From Stenotrophomonas maltophilia (GTDB lineage: Bacteria > Pseudomonadota > Gammaproteobacteria > Xanthomonadales > Xanthomonadaceae): 64,000 nucleotides of DNA. A program made the translations under genes and the position numbers. Under the pieces are notes generated by a model. The model did not search any database, was not told where the DNA came from, and saw nothing but the letters and a program-made list of their open reading frames with translations. Location: contig NZ_QFHO01000004.1 in assembly GCF_004920835.1 (NCBI RefSeq), positions 1 through 64,000 of the forward strand, given 5' to 3'. Positions 46,354 through 55,348 of this stretch are shown piece by piece. Positions within the stretch are counted from its first letter, which is position 1, and every line of letters begins with the position of its first letter.

Positions 46354-47280
46354 GTGCCAACCACGCTGTTGCAATCCGATCTCCCCGGCCTGCCCTTGCG
46401 CCACCGCGGCAAGGTGCGTGACGTGTTCGATATCCCGCGCGAGCGGCTGCCAGCCGGGACCCCACCAGGCGACTACCTGCTGATGGTGGCCACCGATCGC
46501 CTGTCGGCCTTCGATGTGGTCCTGCCCGACCCGATCCCGGGCAAGGGCGAGATGCTCTGCCAGGTCTCCAACTTCTGGTTCGCCAAGACCGCGCACCTGA
46601 TGCCCAACCACCTGACCGGCATCGATGTGGCCAGCGTGCTGCCCGAGGGCGTGGACGCGGCCCTGTACGCCAAGCGTGCGGTGGTCACCCGCAAGCTGAA
46701 GCCGGTACCGGTGGAAGCGATCGCCCGCGGCTACCTGATCGGCAGCGGCTGGAAGGATTACCAGCGCACCGGCAAGGTCAGCGGCATCGACCTGCCCGAT
46801 GGCCTGCGCCAGGCCGAACAGCTGCCCGAGCCGATCTTCACCCCCTCGACCAAGGCCGCCGTCGGCGACCATGACGAGAACATCGACTTCGATGCGATGG
46901 TGAAGCAGGTCGGCGCCGAAATGGCCGAGCGCGTGCGCGATGCCACCCTGCGCATCTACAAGTTCGCCGCTGATTACGCCCGCGAGCGCGGCATCATCCT
47001 GGCCGATACCAAGTTCGAGTTCGGTACCGACGCCGATGGCCGCCTGTACATCATGGACGAGATGCTGACGCCGGATTCCTCGCGTTACTGGCCGGCCGAC
47101 GAGTACGAAGTGGGTACCAGCCCGCCGAGCTACGACAAGCAGTTCGTACGTGATTACCTGGAGACGCTGGACTGGGGCAAGACCGCCCCGGGCCCGACCA
47201 TTCCGGCCGAGATCATCGAGCGCACCCGCGCCAAGTACGCCGAGGCGCTGCAGCGTCTGGCCGGGATCAGCGTCGACTGA
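46354..47280 (+). CDS. purC: SAICAR synthetase PurC
   Basis: Purine synthesis ligase, 308 aa, taken from the GTG at 46354, six nt after an AGGAG site. It is the longer, eukaryote-like PurC form ([76 protein letters not shown]). A GC-rich hairpin CGCCCCC...GGGGGCG (47289-47315) just after the stop may end transcription. Confidence 0.95.
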   Translation: MPTTLLQSDLPGLPLRHRGKVRDVFDIPRERLPAGTPPGDYLLMVATDRLSAFDVVLPDPIPGKGEMLCQVSNFWFAKTAHLMPNHLTGIDVASVLPEGVDAALYAKRAVVTRKLKPVPVEAIARGYLIGSGWKDYQRTGKVSGIDLPDGLRQAEQLPEPIFTPSTKAAVGDHDENIDFDAMVKQVGAEMAERVRDATLRIYKFAADYARERGIILADTKFEFGTDADGRLYIMDEMLTPDSSRYWPADEYEVGTSPPSYDKQFVRDYLETLDWGKTAPGPTIPAEIIERTRAKYAEALQRLAGISVD

Positions 47281-47326
47281 TCCCCCTGCGCCCCCGGCCG
47301 GTCCGGCTGGGGGCGTTCTGAATGGG

Positions 47327-47400
47327 GTAGTGCCGGCCGCTGGCCGGCAATCTCGCGAACTCGGCTATGCTCTGGATTGTCGGCCAGCGGCCGGCACTAC
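47327..47400. repeat. GTAG palindrome dimer
   Basis: GTAGTGCCGGCCGCTGGCCG-type unit (47327-47349) and an inverted partner (47378-47400) lie 24 nt before the Mpo1-like start codon. This position places a strong hairpin in the leader of a downstream gene. Confidence 0.87.
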
Positions 47401-47424
47401 CGTTGTCCGAGGAAGCGACGCAGC

Positions 47425-47910
47425 ATGCAGACATCCACCGAGCTTGCGCGGCCGATCGACCGCTATTTCGCCAGCTATTCCGACGACCACCGCAATGTCA
47501 TCAACCAGCGCATCCACGTGGTGGCGGTGCCGGCGATCCTGTGGTCGGTGGTGGCCCTGCTGTGGTGCGTGCCGCCGCTGATCACCTGGTTCCAGTACGG
47601 GATCTGGTCGGCCTTCGCGATGTTCAGCGCCTGGTGCTTCTACAACAAGCTGTCGCGCCCGCTGGGCATCGGCATGCTCATCCAGTTCTTCGTGTTCGGC
47701 TGCCTGTGCCGGCTGCTGGAGGCGGAAATCGGCCTGCACAATCTGTTCTGGCTGGCGGTGGGCGTGTTCGTGGTGGCCTGGATCGCACAGTTCATCGGCC
47801 ACAAGTTCGAGGGCCGCAAGCCCAGCTTCCTGACCGACCTGACCTACCTGCTGATCGGCCCGGCCTGGGTGATGGCCAAGGCCTATCGGAAGCTCGACTG
47901 GCGCTACTGA
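47425..47910 (+). CDS. Mpo1-like (DUF962) membrane protein
   Basis: 161 aa with four membrane helices and the conserved polar patches YFASYSDDHRNVINQRIHVVAVPAI and FIGHKFEGRKPSFLTDLTYLLIGPAW, whose His residues match the iron ligands of yeast Mpo1. Mpo1 is a dioxygenase that shortens 2-hydroxy fatty acids. The same chemistry on bacterial hydroxy fatty acids is plausible but unproved. The leader contains a REP dimer. Confidence 0.87.
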   Translation: MQTSTELARPIDRYFASYSDDHRNVINQRIHVVAVPAILWSVVALLWCVPPLITWFQYGIWSAFAMFSAWCFYNKLSRPLGIGMLIQFFVFGCLCRLLEAEIGLHNLFWLAVGVFVVAWIAQFIGHKFEGRKPSFLTDLTYLLIGPAWVMAKAYRKLDWRY

Positions 47911-48243
47911 CCCGACCACGACCGACAAGGGCTGTTGTTTCCTGAACGGGCAGATTCCGTCACCCGTAGTCCACGGCGGCCCTGCCAGCCTGCGCCGGTG
48001 ACCCGCCCCCCACCTCCCGCCCGTCGACGGCAGCCCCTGTGCGACAGGGCCTGCGGTCTCCCTGCGTGGGCGTAGGGTGATCCCCGAGGGCAGCCAGGGA
48101 GCGACTGCAGGAACGTGATGTTGCGCCGCAGAAAAAATGAATCAGCGAACGTTACATGCAATTGATCGCTGTTCGATGGGTTTCGGCGACATTTCGCAGC
48201 CTGTTATCCTCCCTGACCTGCTCGTGAATCATGGATTCCCTGC
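47911..48243 (+). other. Intergenic leader of the mrp operon
   Basis: 333 bp without a credible gene. The first 210 bp are GC-rich with several short inverted repeats (for example GTCACC...GGTGAC). Bases 48126-48200 are AT-richer and hold the likely promoter: TTATCC near 48213 with TTTCGG 17 nt before it is only a weak match. No known cation riboswitch was recognised. Confidence 0.4.
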
Positions 48244-51072
48244 ATGCTCCCCAGCCTGCCCCTGCTGCTGGCCCTGCCGTTCCTGATGGCAGTGGCTGTT
48301 GCGGCCTTCCCCCGTAGTTCGCGCTCGACTGCTGCCTGGCTGGCGGCGCTGGCGCCGTTGGGCGGGCTGGCCATCCTCGCCTGGCTGACCCCATCGGTGC
48401 TCGACGGCCAGGTGGTGCGGACGATGGTCCCCTGGCTGCCGCAGATCGGCCTGGATTTCACCCTGCGCCTGGATGGGCTGGCCTGGATGTTCGCCGGGTT
48501 GGTGCTTGGCATCGGCGCGCTGGTGGTGCTGTATGCGCGCTATTACCTGAGCAGCCAGGACAACGCACACCGCTTCTACATCTACCTGCTGCTGTTCATG
48601 GGCGCCATGCTGGGCATGGTGGTGTCGGGCAACCTGCTGTTGCTGATGGTTTTCTGGGAAATGACCAGCATCAGCTCGTTCCTGCTGATCGGCTTCTGGT
48701 CGCACCGCCAGGACGCCCGCGAGGGCGCGCGCATGGCGCTGGTGATCACTGGCGGCGGCGGCCTGGCCCTGCTCGGCGGCGTGCTGCTGATCGGCCGCAT
48801 CGTCGGTAGTTTCGACCTGGACGTGGTGCTGGCCGCCGGCGAGCAGATCCGCGCCAGCGCGCTGTACCCGTACGCGCTGTTCCTGGTGCTGGCCGGCATC
48901 TTCACCAAGAGCGCGCAGTTCCCGTTCCACTTCTGGCTGCCGCACGCAATGGCCGCGCCGACCCCGGTCTCGGCCTACCTGCACTCGGCCACCATGGTGA
49001 AGGCCGGCGTGTTCCTGCTGGCGCGCCTGCATCCGGCATTGGCCGGCAGCGATCTGTTCTTCTATACGGTCAGTGGCATCGGCGCGCTGACCCTGCTGGT
49101 CGGTGCCTGGAACGCGATCTTCCAGCATGACCTGAAGGGCCTGCTGGCCTACTCCACCATTTCCCATCTGGGTCTGATCACCCTGCTGTTCGGCCTGTCC
49201 ACGCCGATGGCGGTGGTGGCCGGCGTGTTCCATATCCTCAACCACGCCACCTTCAAGGCCTCGCTGTTCATGGCCGCCGGCATCATCGACCACGAAACCG
49301 GCACCCGTGACATGCGCAAGCTGGGCGGGCTGCACAGGCTGATGCCGTTCACCAGCGCGCTGGCGATCATCGCCTCGCTGGCAATGGCCGGCATTCCGCT
49401 GCTCAACGGCTTCCTGTCCAAGGAAATGCTGTTCGCCGAGGCGATCAGCGCAGGCGGCACCCAGGCCATGCGCACGGCGGTGTCGATCGCCGCGCTGCTG
49501 GCCGGCGTGTTCGGCGTGGCCTACAGCCTGCGCTTCGTGCATGACACCTTCTTCGGCCCCGGCCCGCACGATCTGGACCGCGTACCGCACGAGCCGCCGC
49601 GCTGGATGAAGGTGCCGGTGGAGATCCTGGTAGTGATCTGCGTGGCGGTGGGCGTGGCCCCGGCATTGACCGTGGCGCCGGTGCTGCACGCCGCTGCGGC
49701 CTCGATCCTCGGCAATGCCATGCCCGAATACAGCCTGGCGGTGTGGCATGGCTTCAACCTGCCGCTGGCGATGAGCGCGATCGGCGTGGTCGGTGGCGTG
49801 GCGCTGTACTTCGGCCTGCGCAGGCTGATCAACCTGCACGGGGTGACCAATACCAGCCCCGGCCGCAACGTGTTCCACCGCCAGCTGGATCTGCTCTCAG
49901 CCGCAGCACAGCGCCTGACCAACGGCATCGCCAACGGCAGCCTGCAGCGCATGCTGCTGGGCCTGGTGCTGGTGGCGATCGTGGTCGCCGCCGCGCCGTT
50001 CGTGGCCAATCCGGCCTCGCCGAACTGGACCGCGCCGCAGCCGATCCCGTTGCTGGGCTGGGCGCTGTGGCTGGTGATGATGGCCTGTGCGGTTGCCACC
50101 CTGCGCGTCTACAAGCAACGCCTGCTGGCGGTGCTGCTGGTCGGCGGCGTCGGCCTGATGGTGGCGCTGACCTTCGTGTTCCTGTCCGCACCGGACCTAG
50201 CGCTGACCCAGCTGCTGGTGGAGATGGTGACCCTGGTGTTGATGCTGCTGGGCATGAACTACCTGCCCGCGCAGTCCGGGCCGGAGCGCCCGCGCTGGCG
50301 CAAGCGCCGCGATGCGGTGATCGCGATCATCGCCGGTGCCGGCCTGGGTGCGCTCGCCTACACCGCGATGACCCTGCCGCCGAACACCATGGCTGGCGAG
50401 CTGCTCGCCCGCGCCCTGCCCGAGGCCTACGGCCAGAACGTGGTCAACGTGATCCTGGTCGACTTCCGCGGCTTCGATACCTTCGGCGAGATCACCGTGT
50501 TCGGCATTGCCGCGCTGGTGGTGCACGCACTGCTGCGACGCACGCGGATGGCACCGGAGCAGATCATGCCCGGCCCGCCGATCAAGCTGCCGGTGCCGGC
50601 CGACCTGGCCCAGATCATGTTCCCGCTGACCCTGACCGTGTCGATCTTCCTGTTCCTGCGCGGCCACAACGCACCCGGCGGCGGTTTCATCGCCGGCCTG
50701 GTGCTGGCCGTGCCGCTGCTGATCCAGTACGTGATCCAGGGCACCGCATCGGTGGAATCGCGCTTCGGCTTCGACTACATCCGTTGCATCGGCATGGGCC
50801 TGCTGATCGCCATCCTCAGCGGCAGCGCGTCGATGCTGTTCGGCGTGCCGTTCCTGACCAGCGGCCACCTCGACCTGCACCTTCCGCTGATCGGCGAGGT
50901 ACCGCTGGCCAGCGCGATCGGCTTCGATATCGGCGTGTACCTGGTGGTGTTCGGTGGCGCGATGCTGATGCTGTCGATGATGGCCACCGTGAAACCCTCT
51001 CGTACCCGCACCGCTCGCAAGGGCGAGATCGACCTGCAACGCCGCTCGGCACGTACCGGGGAGATGCACTGA
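48244..51072 (+). CDS. mrpA: Mrp antiporter subunit A fused to B (MrpAB)
   Basis: 942 aa. The N-terminal 500 residues are the NuoL-like channel (FWEMTSISSFLLIGFW, FPFHFWLPHAMAAPTPVSAYLHSATMVKAG, with the conserved Lys and Glu for proton flow). About residues 620-780 are the A-specific tail, and the last 160 residues (LPVPADLAQIMFPLTLTVSIFLFLRGHNAPGGGFIAGLV) equal subunit B, separate in Bacillus. This is the fused form of group 2 Mrp/Pha systems. The complex exports Na+ (or K+) for H+. The stop overlaps the next ATG by one base. Confidence 0.94.
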   Translation: MLPSLPLLLALPFLMAVAVAAFPRSSRSTAAWLAALAPLGGLAILAWLTPSVLDGQVVRTMVPWLPQIGLDFTLRLDGLAWMFAGLVLGIGALVVLYARYYLSSQDNAHRFYIYLLLFMGAMLGMVVSGNLLLLMVFWEMTSISSFLLIGFWSHRQDAREGARMALVITGGGGLALLGGVLLIGRIVGSFDLDVVLAAGEQIRASALYPYALFLVLAGIFTKSAQFPFHFWLPHAMAAPTPVSAYLHSATMVKAGVFLLARLHPALAGSDLFFYTVSGIGALTLLVGAWNAIFQHDLKGLLAYSTISHLGLITLLFGLSTPMAVVAGVFHILNHATFKASLFMAAGIIDHETGTRDMRKLGGLHRLMPFTSALAIIASLAMAGIPLLNGFLSKEMLFAEAISAGGTQAMRTAVSIAALLAGVFGVAYSLRFVHDTFFGPGPHDLDRVPHEPPRWMKVPVEILVVICVAVGVAPALTVAPVLHAAAASILGNAMPEYSLAVWHGFNLPLAMSAIGVVGGVALYFGLRRLINLHGVTNTSPGRNVFHRQLDLLSAAAQRLTNGIANGSLQRMLLGLVLVAIVVAAAPFVANPASPNWTAPQPIPLLGWALWLVMMACAVATLRVYKQRLLAVLLVGGVGLMVALTFVFLSAPDLALTQLLVEMVTLVLMLLGMNYLPAQSGPERPRWRKRRDAVIAIIAGAGLGALAYTAMTLPPNTMAGELLARALPEAYGQNVVNVILVDFRGFDTFGEITVFGIAALVVHALLRRTRMAPEQIMPGPPIKLPVPADLAQIMFPLTLTVSIFLFLRGHNAPGGGFIAGLVLAVPLLIQYVIQGTASVESRFGFDYIRCIGMGLLIAILSGSASMLFGVPFLTSGHLDLHLPLIGEVPLASAIGFDIGVYLVVFGGAMLMLSMMATVKPSRTRTARKGEIDLQRRSARTGEMH

Positions 51073-51464
51073 TGGAACTGGCCCTGGCCTCCGCGATCGG
51101 CGTGCTGACCGCTATCGGCATCTACCTGCTGCTGCGCGCGCGCAGCTTCGATGTGATCCTCGGCATGACCTTCCTGTCCTACGCCACCAACCTGCTGATC
51201 TTCGCCGGTGGCCGTGTGGTGCTGGGCAAGGCGCCAGTGCTGCAGGAGGGCGTGGACAGCAACCTCGGCAACTACACCGATCCGCTGCCACAGGCGCTGG
51301 TGCTCACCGCCATCGTCATTGCCTTCGCGATGACCGCAGTGAGCATCGTGCTGGCCATGCGCAGCCGCAGCGACAACCACAGCGACCACGTGGACGCTCA
51401 CGAGCCGGATGACGACCTGCAGGATGAGGGTGTGCCGCCGCGCCAGGGCGAGGACCGCGCATGA
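51072..51464 (+). CDS. mrpC: Mrp antiporter subunit C
   Basis: NuoK-like subunit, 130 aa with three membrane helices (LASAIGVLTAIGIYLLLRA; GMTFLSYATNLLIFAGG; ALVLTAIVIAFAMTAVSIVLA). The conserved LTAIVI segment marks the MnhC/NuoK family. An acidic C-terminal tail (HEPDDDLQDEG) is unlike Bacillus MrpC. The stop overlaps the mrpD start by 4 nt. Confidence 0.93.
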   Translation: MELALASAIGVLTAIGIYLLLRARSFDVILGMTFLSYATNLLIFAGGRVVLGKAPVLQEGVDSNLGNYTDPLPQALVLTAIVIAFAMTAVSIVLAMRSRSDNHSDHVDAHEPDDDLQDEGVPPRQGEDRA

Positions 51465-52996
51465 ACCACCTGGTGATCCTGCCGATCCTGGTTCCCCTGC
51501 TCGGTGCCGCGCTGTCGCTGTTCGTCGAGCACCGCCGTTATGGCCCGAAGGTACAGCGCGCTGTGGCCTGGACTTCGCTGTCGGCGCTGGCGCTGGTGGT
51601 GGGCCTGTTGTTCGCCACCACCGCCAGTGGCGATATCAGCGTCTACCTGCTCGGCGACTGGCCGTCGCGCCTGGGCATCGCGCTGGTCGCCGACCGGCTG
51701 TCGGCGTGGATGCTGCTGACCACCCTGCTGCTGGCCATTCCCTGCCTGCTGCATGCCTGCTCGGGCTGGGACCGCCGCGCACCGCACTTCCATGCGCTGT
51801 TCCAGTTCCAGCTGGTCGGCCTCAACGGTGCGTTCCTGACTGGCGACATCTTCAACCTGTTCGTGTTCTTCGAGGTGATGCTGATCGCCTCCTACGGCCT
51901 GCTGCTCAGTGGCGGCCGCGGCCTGCGCATGCGCATCGGCCTGCACTACGTGGTGTTCAACGTCACCGCTTCGACGTTGTTCCTGATCGCGCTGGGCCTG
52001 CTGTACGCCTCGCTGGGCTCATTGAACATGGCCGAGCTGTCGCAGCGCATCGCCGAGGTGCCGCCGGCACAGCTGACCCTGGTGAAGGCGACGATGGGCC
52101 TGTTGCTGCTGGTGTTCTGCGCCAAGGCCGCACTGATGCCGCTGTACCTGTGGCTGCCTGAAGCCTATTCGCGCGCGCCGGCCGCAGTGGCCGCACTGTT
52201 TGCGATCATGACCAAGGTCGGCCTGTATGCGGTGCTGCGCATCCAGATGCTGTGGTTCGGCGACGATGCCGGTGCGATGGCCGGCTATGGCCGCGACTGG
52301 CTCCTGTGGGCCGGCGTGGCGACACTGGTGCTCGGTGGCCTCGGTGCGCTGGCCGCGACCCGCCTGCGCGTGCTGATCTCCTACCTGGTGATCGTCTCGG
52401 CCGCCACGCTGTTCATCGCCTTCTCGGTGGGCACGCCGCAAGTACTTTCGGCCGGCCTGTACTACCTGCCGCACAGCAGCTTCGTCGCCGCCGCGCTGTT
52501 CCTGATCGCCGACCTGATCCGCCGCCGCCGTGGTGGCGCCAGCGACCGCAAGGAAGTGGTGGCGCCGATGCCGGGCAAGGAGACGCCGGCGGTGCTGTTC
52601 CTGATCGCCGCGGTGTCGGTGGCTGGCCTGCCGCCGCTGTCCGGCTTCCTGGCCAAGGCCGCGCTGCTGGCCGGCATGCCGGCGCAGTACACCGGCCCGG
52701 TCTGGACCGCGGTTCTTGTCAGCAGCCTGCTGGTGATCATGGGCCTGACCCGCGGTGGCATCCGCCTGTTCTGGCGCGTGCCGCCGGTCGATCCGGAAGC
52801 GCCGCCGCCGCGCAAGGCACGGCTGCGCCGGGTCGAGCTGTACGCCGCCTGCATCCTGCTGGCCTATGGCATCGGCATGACCCTGGCCGCCGCGCCGCTG
52901 ATGCGCTACACCGACGCCACCGCCGCACAGCTGCTGCAGCCCGGCGAGTACGTGCAGCAGCTGCGCGCGACCGCACCGGAGATCCGCCAGCCATGA
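51461..52996 (+). CDS. mrpD: Mrp antiporter subunit D
   Basis: NuoN/NuoM-like ion channel subunit of 511 aa. The segments FNLFVFFEVMLIASYGLLL, CAKAALMPLYLWLPEAYSRAPAAVAALFAIMTKVGLYAVLR and AGLPPLSGFLAKAALLAG are typical, including the conserved Glu and Lys residues of the proton path. It is full length and overlaps its neighbours by 4 nt on each side. Confidence 0.94.
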   Translation: MNHLVILPILVPLLGAALSLFVEHRRYGPKVQRAVAWTSLSALALVVGLLFATTASGDISVYLLGDWPSRLGIALVADRLSAWMLLTTLLLAIPCLLHACSGWDRRAPHFHALFQFQLVGLNGAFLTGDIFNLFVFFEVMLIASYGLLLSGGRGLRMRIGLHYVVFNVTASTLFLIALGLLYASLGSLNMAELSQRIAEVPPAQLTLVKATMGLLLLVFCAKAALMPLYLWLPEAYSRAPAAVAALFAIMTKVGLYAVLRIQMLWFGDDAGAMAGYGRDWLLWAGVATLVLGGLGALAATRLRVLISYLVIVSAATLFIAFSVGTPQVLSAGLYYLPHSSFVAAALFLIADLIRRRRGGASDRKEVVAPMPGKETPAVLFLIAAVSVAGLPPLSGFLAKAALLAGMPAQYTGPVWTAVLVSSLLVIMGLTRGGIRLFWRVPPVDPEAPPPRKARLRRVELYAACILLAYGIGMTLAAAPLMRYTDATAAQLLQPGEYVQQLRATAPEIRQP

Positions 52997-53499
52997 CCGC
53001 CCAGCGCTCACTGTTCCGCCGCATCATTCCCTCACCGATGCTCAGCATCATGGTGGTGGCGTTCTGGCTGCTGATGTCCGACAGCTTCACCGTCGGCCAG
53101 ACCGTGCTCGGCCTGGTGCTGGGCGTGGTGGTGCCACTGTTCGCCGCGCGCCTGGACCGCGAGTTCGCCCGCATCGGTACCCTGCGCCCGCTGCCCAAGC
53201 TGCTGTGCGTGACCCTGTGGGACATCCTGATGTCCAACATCCGCGTCGCCCTGCAGGTGCTGGGCCCGGAGAAGAACATCCATCCGGGCTTCATCTGGCT
53301 GCCGTTGGACATCGCCAACATCCACGGCATCGCCGCGCTGACCAGCATGATCACGCTGACCCCGGGCACGGTCTCGGCCGCGCTCAGCGAAGACCGCAGG
53401 TTCCTGCTGGTGCATGTGCTGCACCTGGAGGATCCGCAGGCGCTGATCGATACGATCAAACGACGTTACGAAGCCCCGTTGATGGAGATTTTCCCATGA
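52993..53499 (+). CDS. mrpE: Mrp antiporter subunit E
   Basis: 168 aa. Two N-terminal helices (SPMLSIMVVAFWLLMSDSFT; VLGLVLGVVVPLFAARL) precede the cytoplasmic part with WDILMSNIRVALQVLGPE and the SMITLTPGTVSAALSEDRRFLLVHVLHLED motif of MnhE. It is required for assembly of the complex in other bacteria. Overlap with mrpD and mrpF is 4 nt each. Confidence 0.93.
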   Translation: MTAQRSLFRRIIPSPMLSIMVVAFWLLMSDSFTVGQTVLGLVLGVVVPLFAARLDREFARIGTLRPLPKLLCVTLWDILMSNIRVALQVLGPEKNIHPGFIWLPLDIANIHGIAALTSMITLTPGTVSAALSEDRRFLLVHVLHLEDPQALIDTIKRRYEAPLMEIFP

Positions 53500-53780
53500 C
53501 TGGATTCCAGATCATCCAGACCACGCTGGTGGTGTGCATGCACGTGGTCGGCCTGGCCATGCTGCTGGCCACCTGGCGCCTGCTGCGCGGACCGACCGTG
53601 CCCGACCGCATCCTTGCGCTGGATACGCTGTCGGTGACCGCCATCGCCGAGCTGATGCTGTTCGGCATGTACCTGAACTCCGCGATCTACTTCGAGGCTG
53701 CCCTGGTCATCGCCATGCTCGGCTTCGGCAGCACCGTGGTGCTGAGCAAGTTCGTGCTGCGCCGGGACATCGTCGAATGA
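53496..53780 (+). CDS. mrpF: Mrp antiporter subunit F
   Basis: 94 aa with three helices and the conserved RGPTVPDRILALDTLSVTAIA loop, which carries the Asp implicated in ion or bile-salt transport by MrpF. It overlaps mrpE and mrpG by 4 nt. Confidence 0.93.
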   Translation: MTGFQIIQTTLVVCMHVVGLAMLLATWRLLRGPTVPDRILALDTLSVTAIAELMLFGMYLNSAIYFEAALVIAMLGFGSTVVLSKFVLRRDIVE

Positions 53781-54166
53781 TCACCGCGATCCAGGTCGGC
53801 CTGTCGATCCTGCTGCTGTTCGGCTGCTTCTTCATCCTGGTCGGTGCGCTGGGCCTGGTGAAGCTGTCCACGTTCTTCAAGCGCCTGCACGCGCCGACCA
53901 AGGCCAGCACGCTGGGCGTGGGCTGCGTGCTGGTGTGCTCGGTGTGCTACCACATCTTCCTCGGCCAGGACCCGCAGCCGCGCGAGCTGCTGATCACCGT
54001 GTTCCTGTTCATCACCGCACCGATCAGCGCGCACATGATGGCCAAGGCCGCGCTGTCGCTGCTGATGGAAACCCGCCCCAGCCTGCCCGGCAACGAACCG
54101 GCTGCCGAAGAGCAGCTGCCGCCGCCGGAGCCGGTGCGGGAAGAAGAGCACGCGCAGAACCGGTAA
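53777..54166 (+). CDS. mrpG: Mrp antiporter subunit G
   Basis: 129 aa. Three helices with LGLVKLSTFFKRLHAPTKASTLG and FLFITAPISAHMMAKAAL identify MnhG. The C-terminal 35 residues are Pro/Glu-rich and specific to this lineage (PPPEPVREEEHAQNR). It is the last gene of the operon; a GTAG palindrome begins 6 nt after the stop. Confidence 0.93.
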   Translation: MITAIQVGLSILLLFGCFFILVGALGLVKLSTFFKRLHAPTKASTLGVGCVLVCSVCYHIFLGQDPQPRELLITVFLFITAPISAHMMAKAALSLLMETRPSLPGNEPAAEEQLPPPEPVREEEHAQNR

Positions 54167-54171
54167 CCCCG

Positions 54172-54313
54172 GTAGATGCCGACCTTGGTCGGCACTTTGT
54201 TGCTGCGAGTGCCAACCAAGGTTGGCAGCTACCGCATCATTGGCGGGGTGACCGGTAGGTGCCGACCTTGGTCGGCACGGAACCAACCGCATCCACGCAT
54301 GGTGTGGCTCTAC
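54172..54313. repeat. Cluster of four GTAG palindromes
   Basis: GTAGATGCCGACC...GGCA (54172-54194), an inverted GTGCCAACC...CTAC unit (54209-54232), GTAGGTGCCGACC...GGCAC (54255-54278) and ATCCACGC...GTGTGGCT-CTAC (54291-54313). The last overlaps the end of the Na+/Ca2+ exchanger gene, whose TAG stop (54310-54312 on the minus strand) is inside the GTAG. Confidence 0.87.
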
Positions 54314-55275
54314 AACCCGGGTGCACCCACCAGCAGCAACTCCAGCACGAACCAGCCAACAAACGCGACCAGCAGGATCACGCCTTCGCCACGGCTGATC
54401 TTCAGGTCGCCACGCAACATCGGGTACAGCACCAGCGCGAAGGCCAGCAGCGCCGGCAGCTCCAGGCGCACGAACGAGGCCGGCAGCGCCAGCGGCTGCA
54501 GGACCGCCATCGCACCGATCACCAGCAGCAGGTTGACCACGCTGGAGCCCAGCACGTGGCCCATCACCATGTCGCCATGGCCACGGCGTGCCGCAGCGAT
54601 CGCGGTTGCCACCTCCGGCAGCGCGGTACCGATCGCGACCGGCAGCAGACCGACCAGCAGCGGCGTCCACCCCAGTGCAACACCGAAGTCCGCCGCCGCA
54701 CCGACCACCAGGCGGGCGCCCCAGTACAGCGCCAGCGCCGCGATCACCACGCGCAGCACGTTCAACGGCAGGCTGGTACGGCTCAACGCGGACTCGGCGA
54801 TCACCGCCTGCACCTCGGCGCTCTCGCTGCGGCCACGACGCAGCAGCACCACCTGCAAGATGATGAAACCGGCCACCAGCACGCCGCCTTCCCAGCGCGC
54901 CAGGCCACCATCAAGACCGAACAGGATCAGCACCACGCCCGCCGCCAGCAGCGACCACCACAGTACCGTCTGCAATCGCGCGCGCAGCAGCAGCGGCGCA
55001 GCCATCGCAGCGACGGCCAGGGTCAGGCCCAGGTTGACGATGCTGCTGCCCACCGCGTTGCCCAGCGCCAGCTCCGGCTGGCCGACCGCCAGCGCGCGTG
55101 CGTTGACCGCCAGTTCCGGCAGCGAAGTGTTCACCCCGAGCAGCAACAGGCCAGCCGTGAACGGACTGGCGCCGAAGCGTTGCGCCAGGCCGGACACGGC
55201 CTTGACGATGGAGTCCCCGCCCAGCGCCAGCAGCAGCAGGCCGAGCAGGAACCAGGCAATTGCAATGGCGATCAT
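54310..55275 (-). CDS. Na+/Ca2+ exchanger, YrbG-like
   Basis: CaCA-superfamily antiporter, 321 aa, with two pseudo-symmetric five-helix halves. The alpha-repeat motifs are GVNTSLPELAVNARAL (about residues 47-62) and AIGTALPEVATAIAAARRGHGDM in the second half; both carry the ion-binding Glu. It probably exports Ca2+ using Na+ or H+. Its converging position next to the Mrp operon is consistent with a block of cation transport genes. The stop codon is supplied by a REP unit. Confidence 0.9.
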   Translation of the reverse strand: MIAIAIAWFLLGLLLLALGGDSIVKAVSGLAQRFGASPFTAGLLLLGVNTSLPELAVNARALAVGQPELALGNAVGSSIVNLGLTLAVAAMAAPLLLRARLQTVLWWSLLAAGVVLILFGLDGGLARWEGGVLVAGFIILQVVLLRRGRSESAEVQAVIAESALSRTSLPLNVLRVVIAALALYWGARLVVGAAADFGVALGWTPLLVGLLPVAIGTALPEVATAIAAARRGHGDMVMGHVLGSSVVNLLLVIGAMAVLQPLALPASFVRLELPALLAFALVLYPMLRGDLKISRGEGVILLVAFVGWFVLELLLVGAPGL

Positions 55276-55348
55276 CGAGCACTCCCCCAGCGGTCGTGGC
55301 GCGATTCTACGCTTGGCCCGCGCGCAAGGCTGGGCCGTGGATCAAGGA

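Noticed and set aside
47911..48243. Known cation riboswitch in the mrp leader
   Set aside because: No conserved core of a recognised class could be found by eye.
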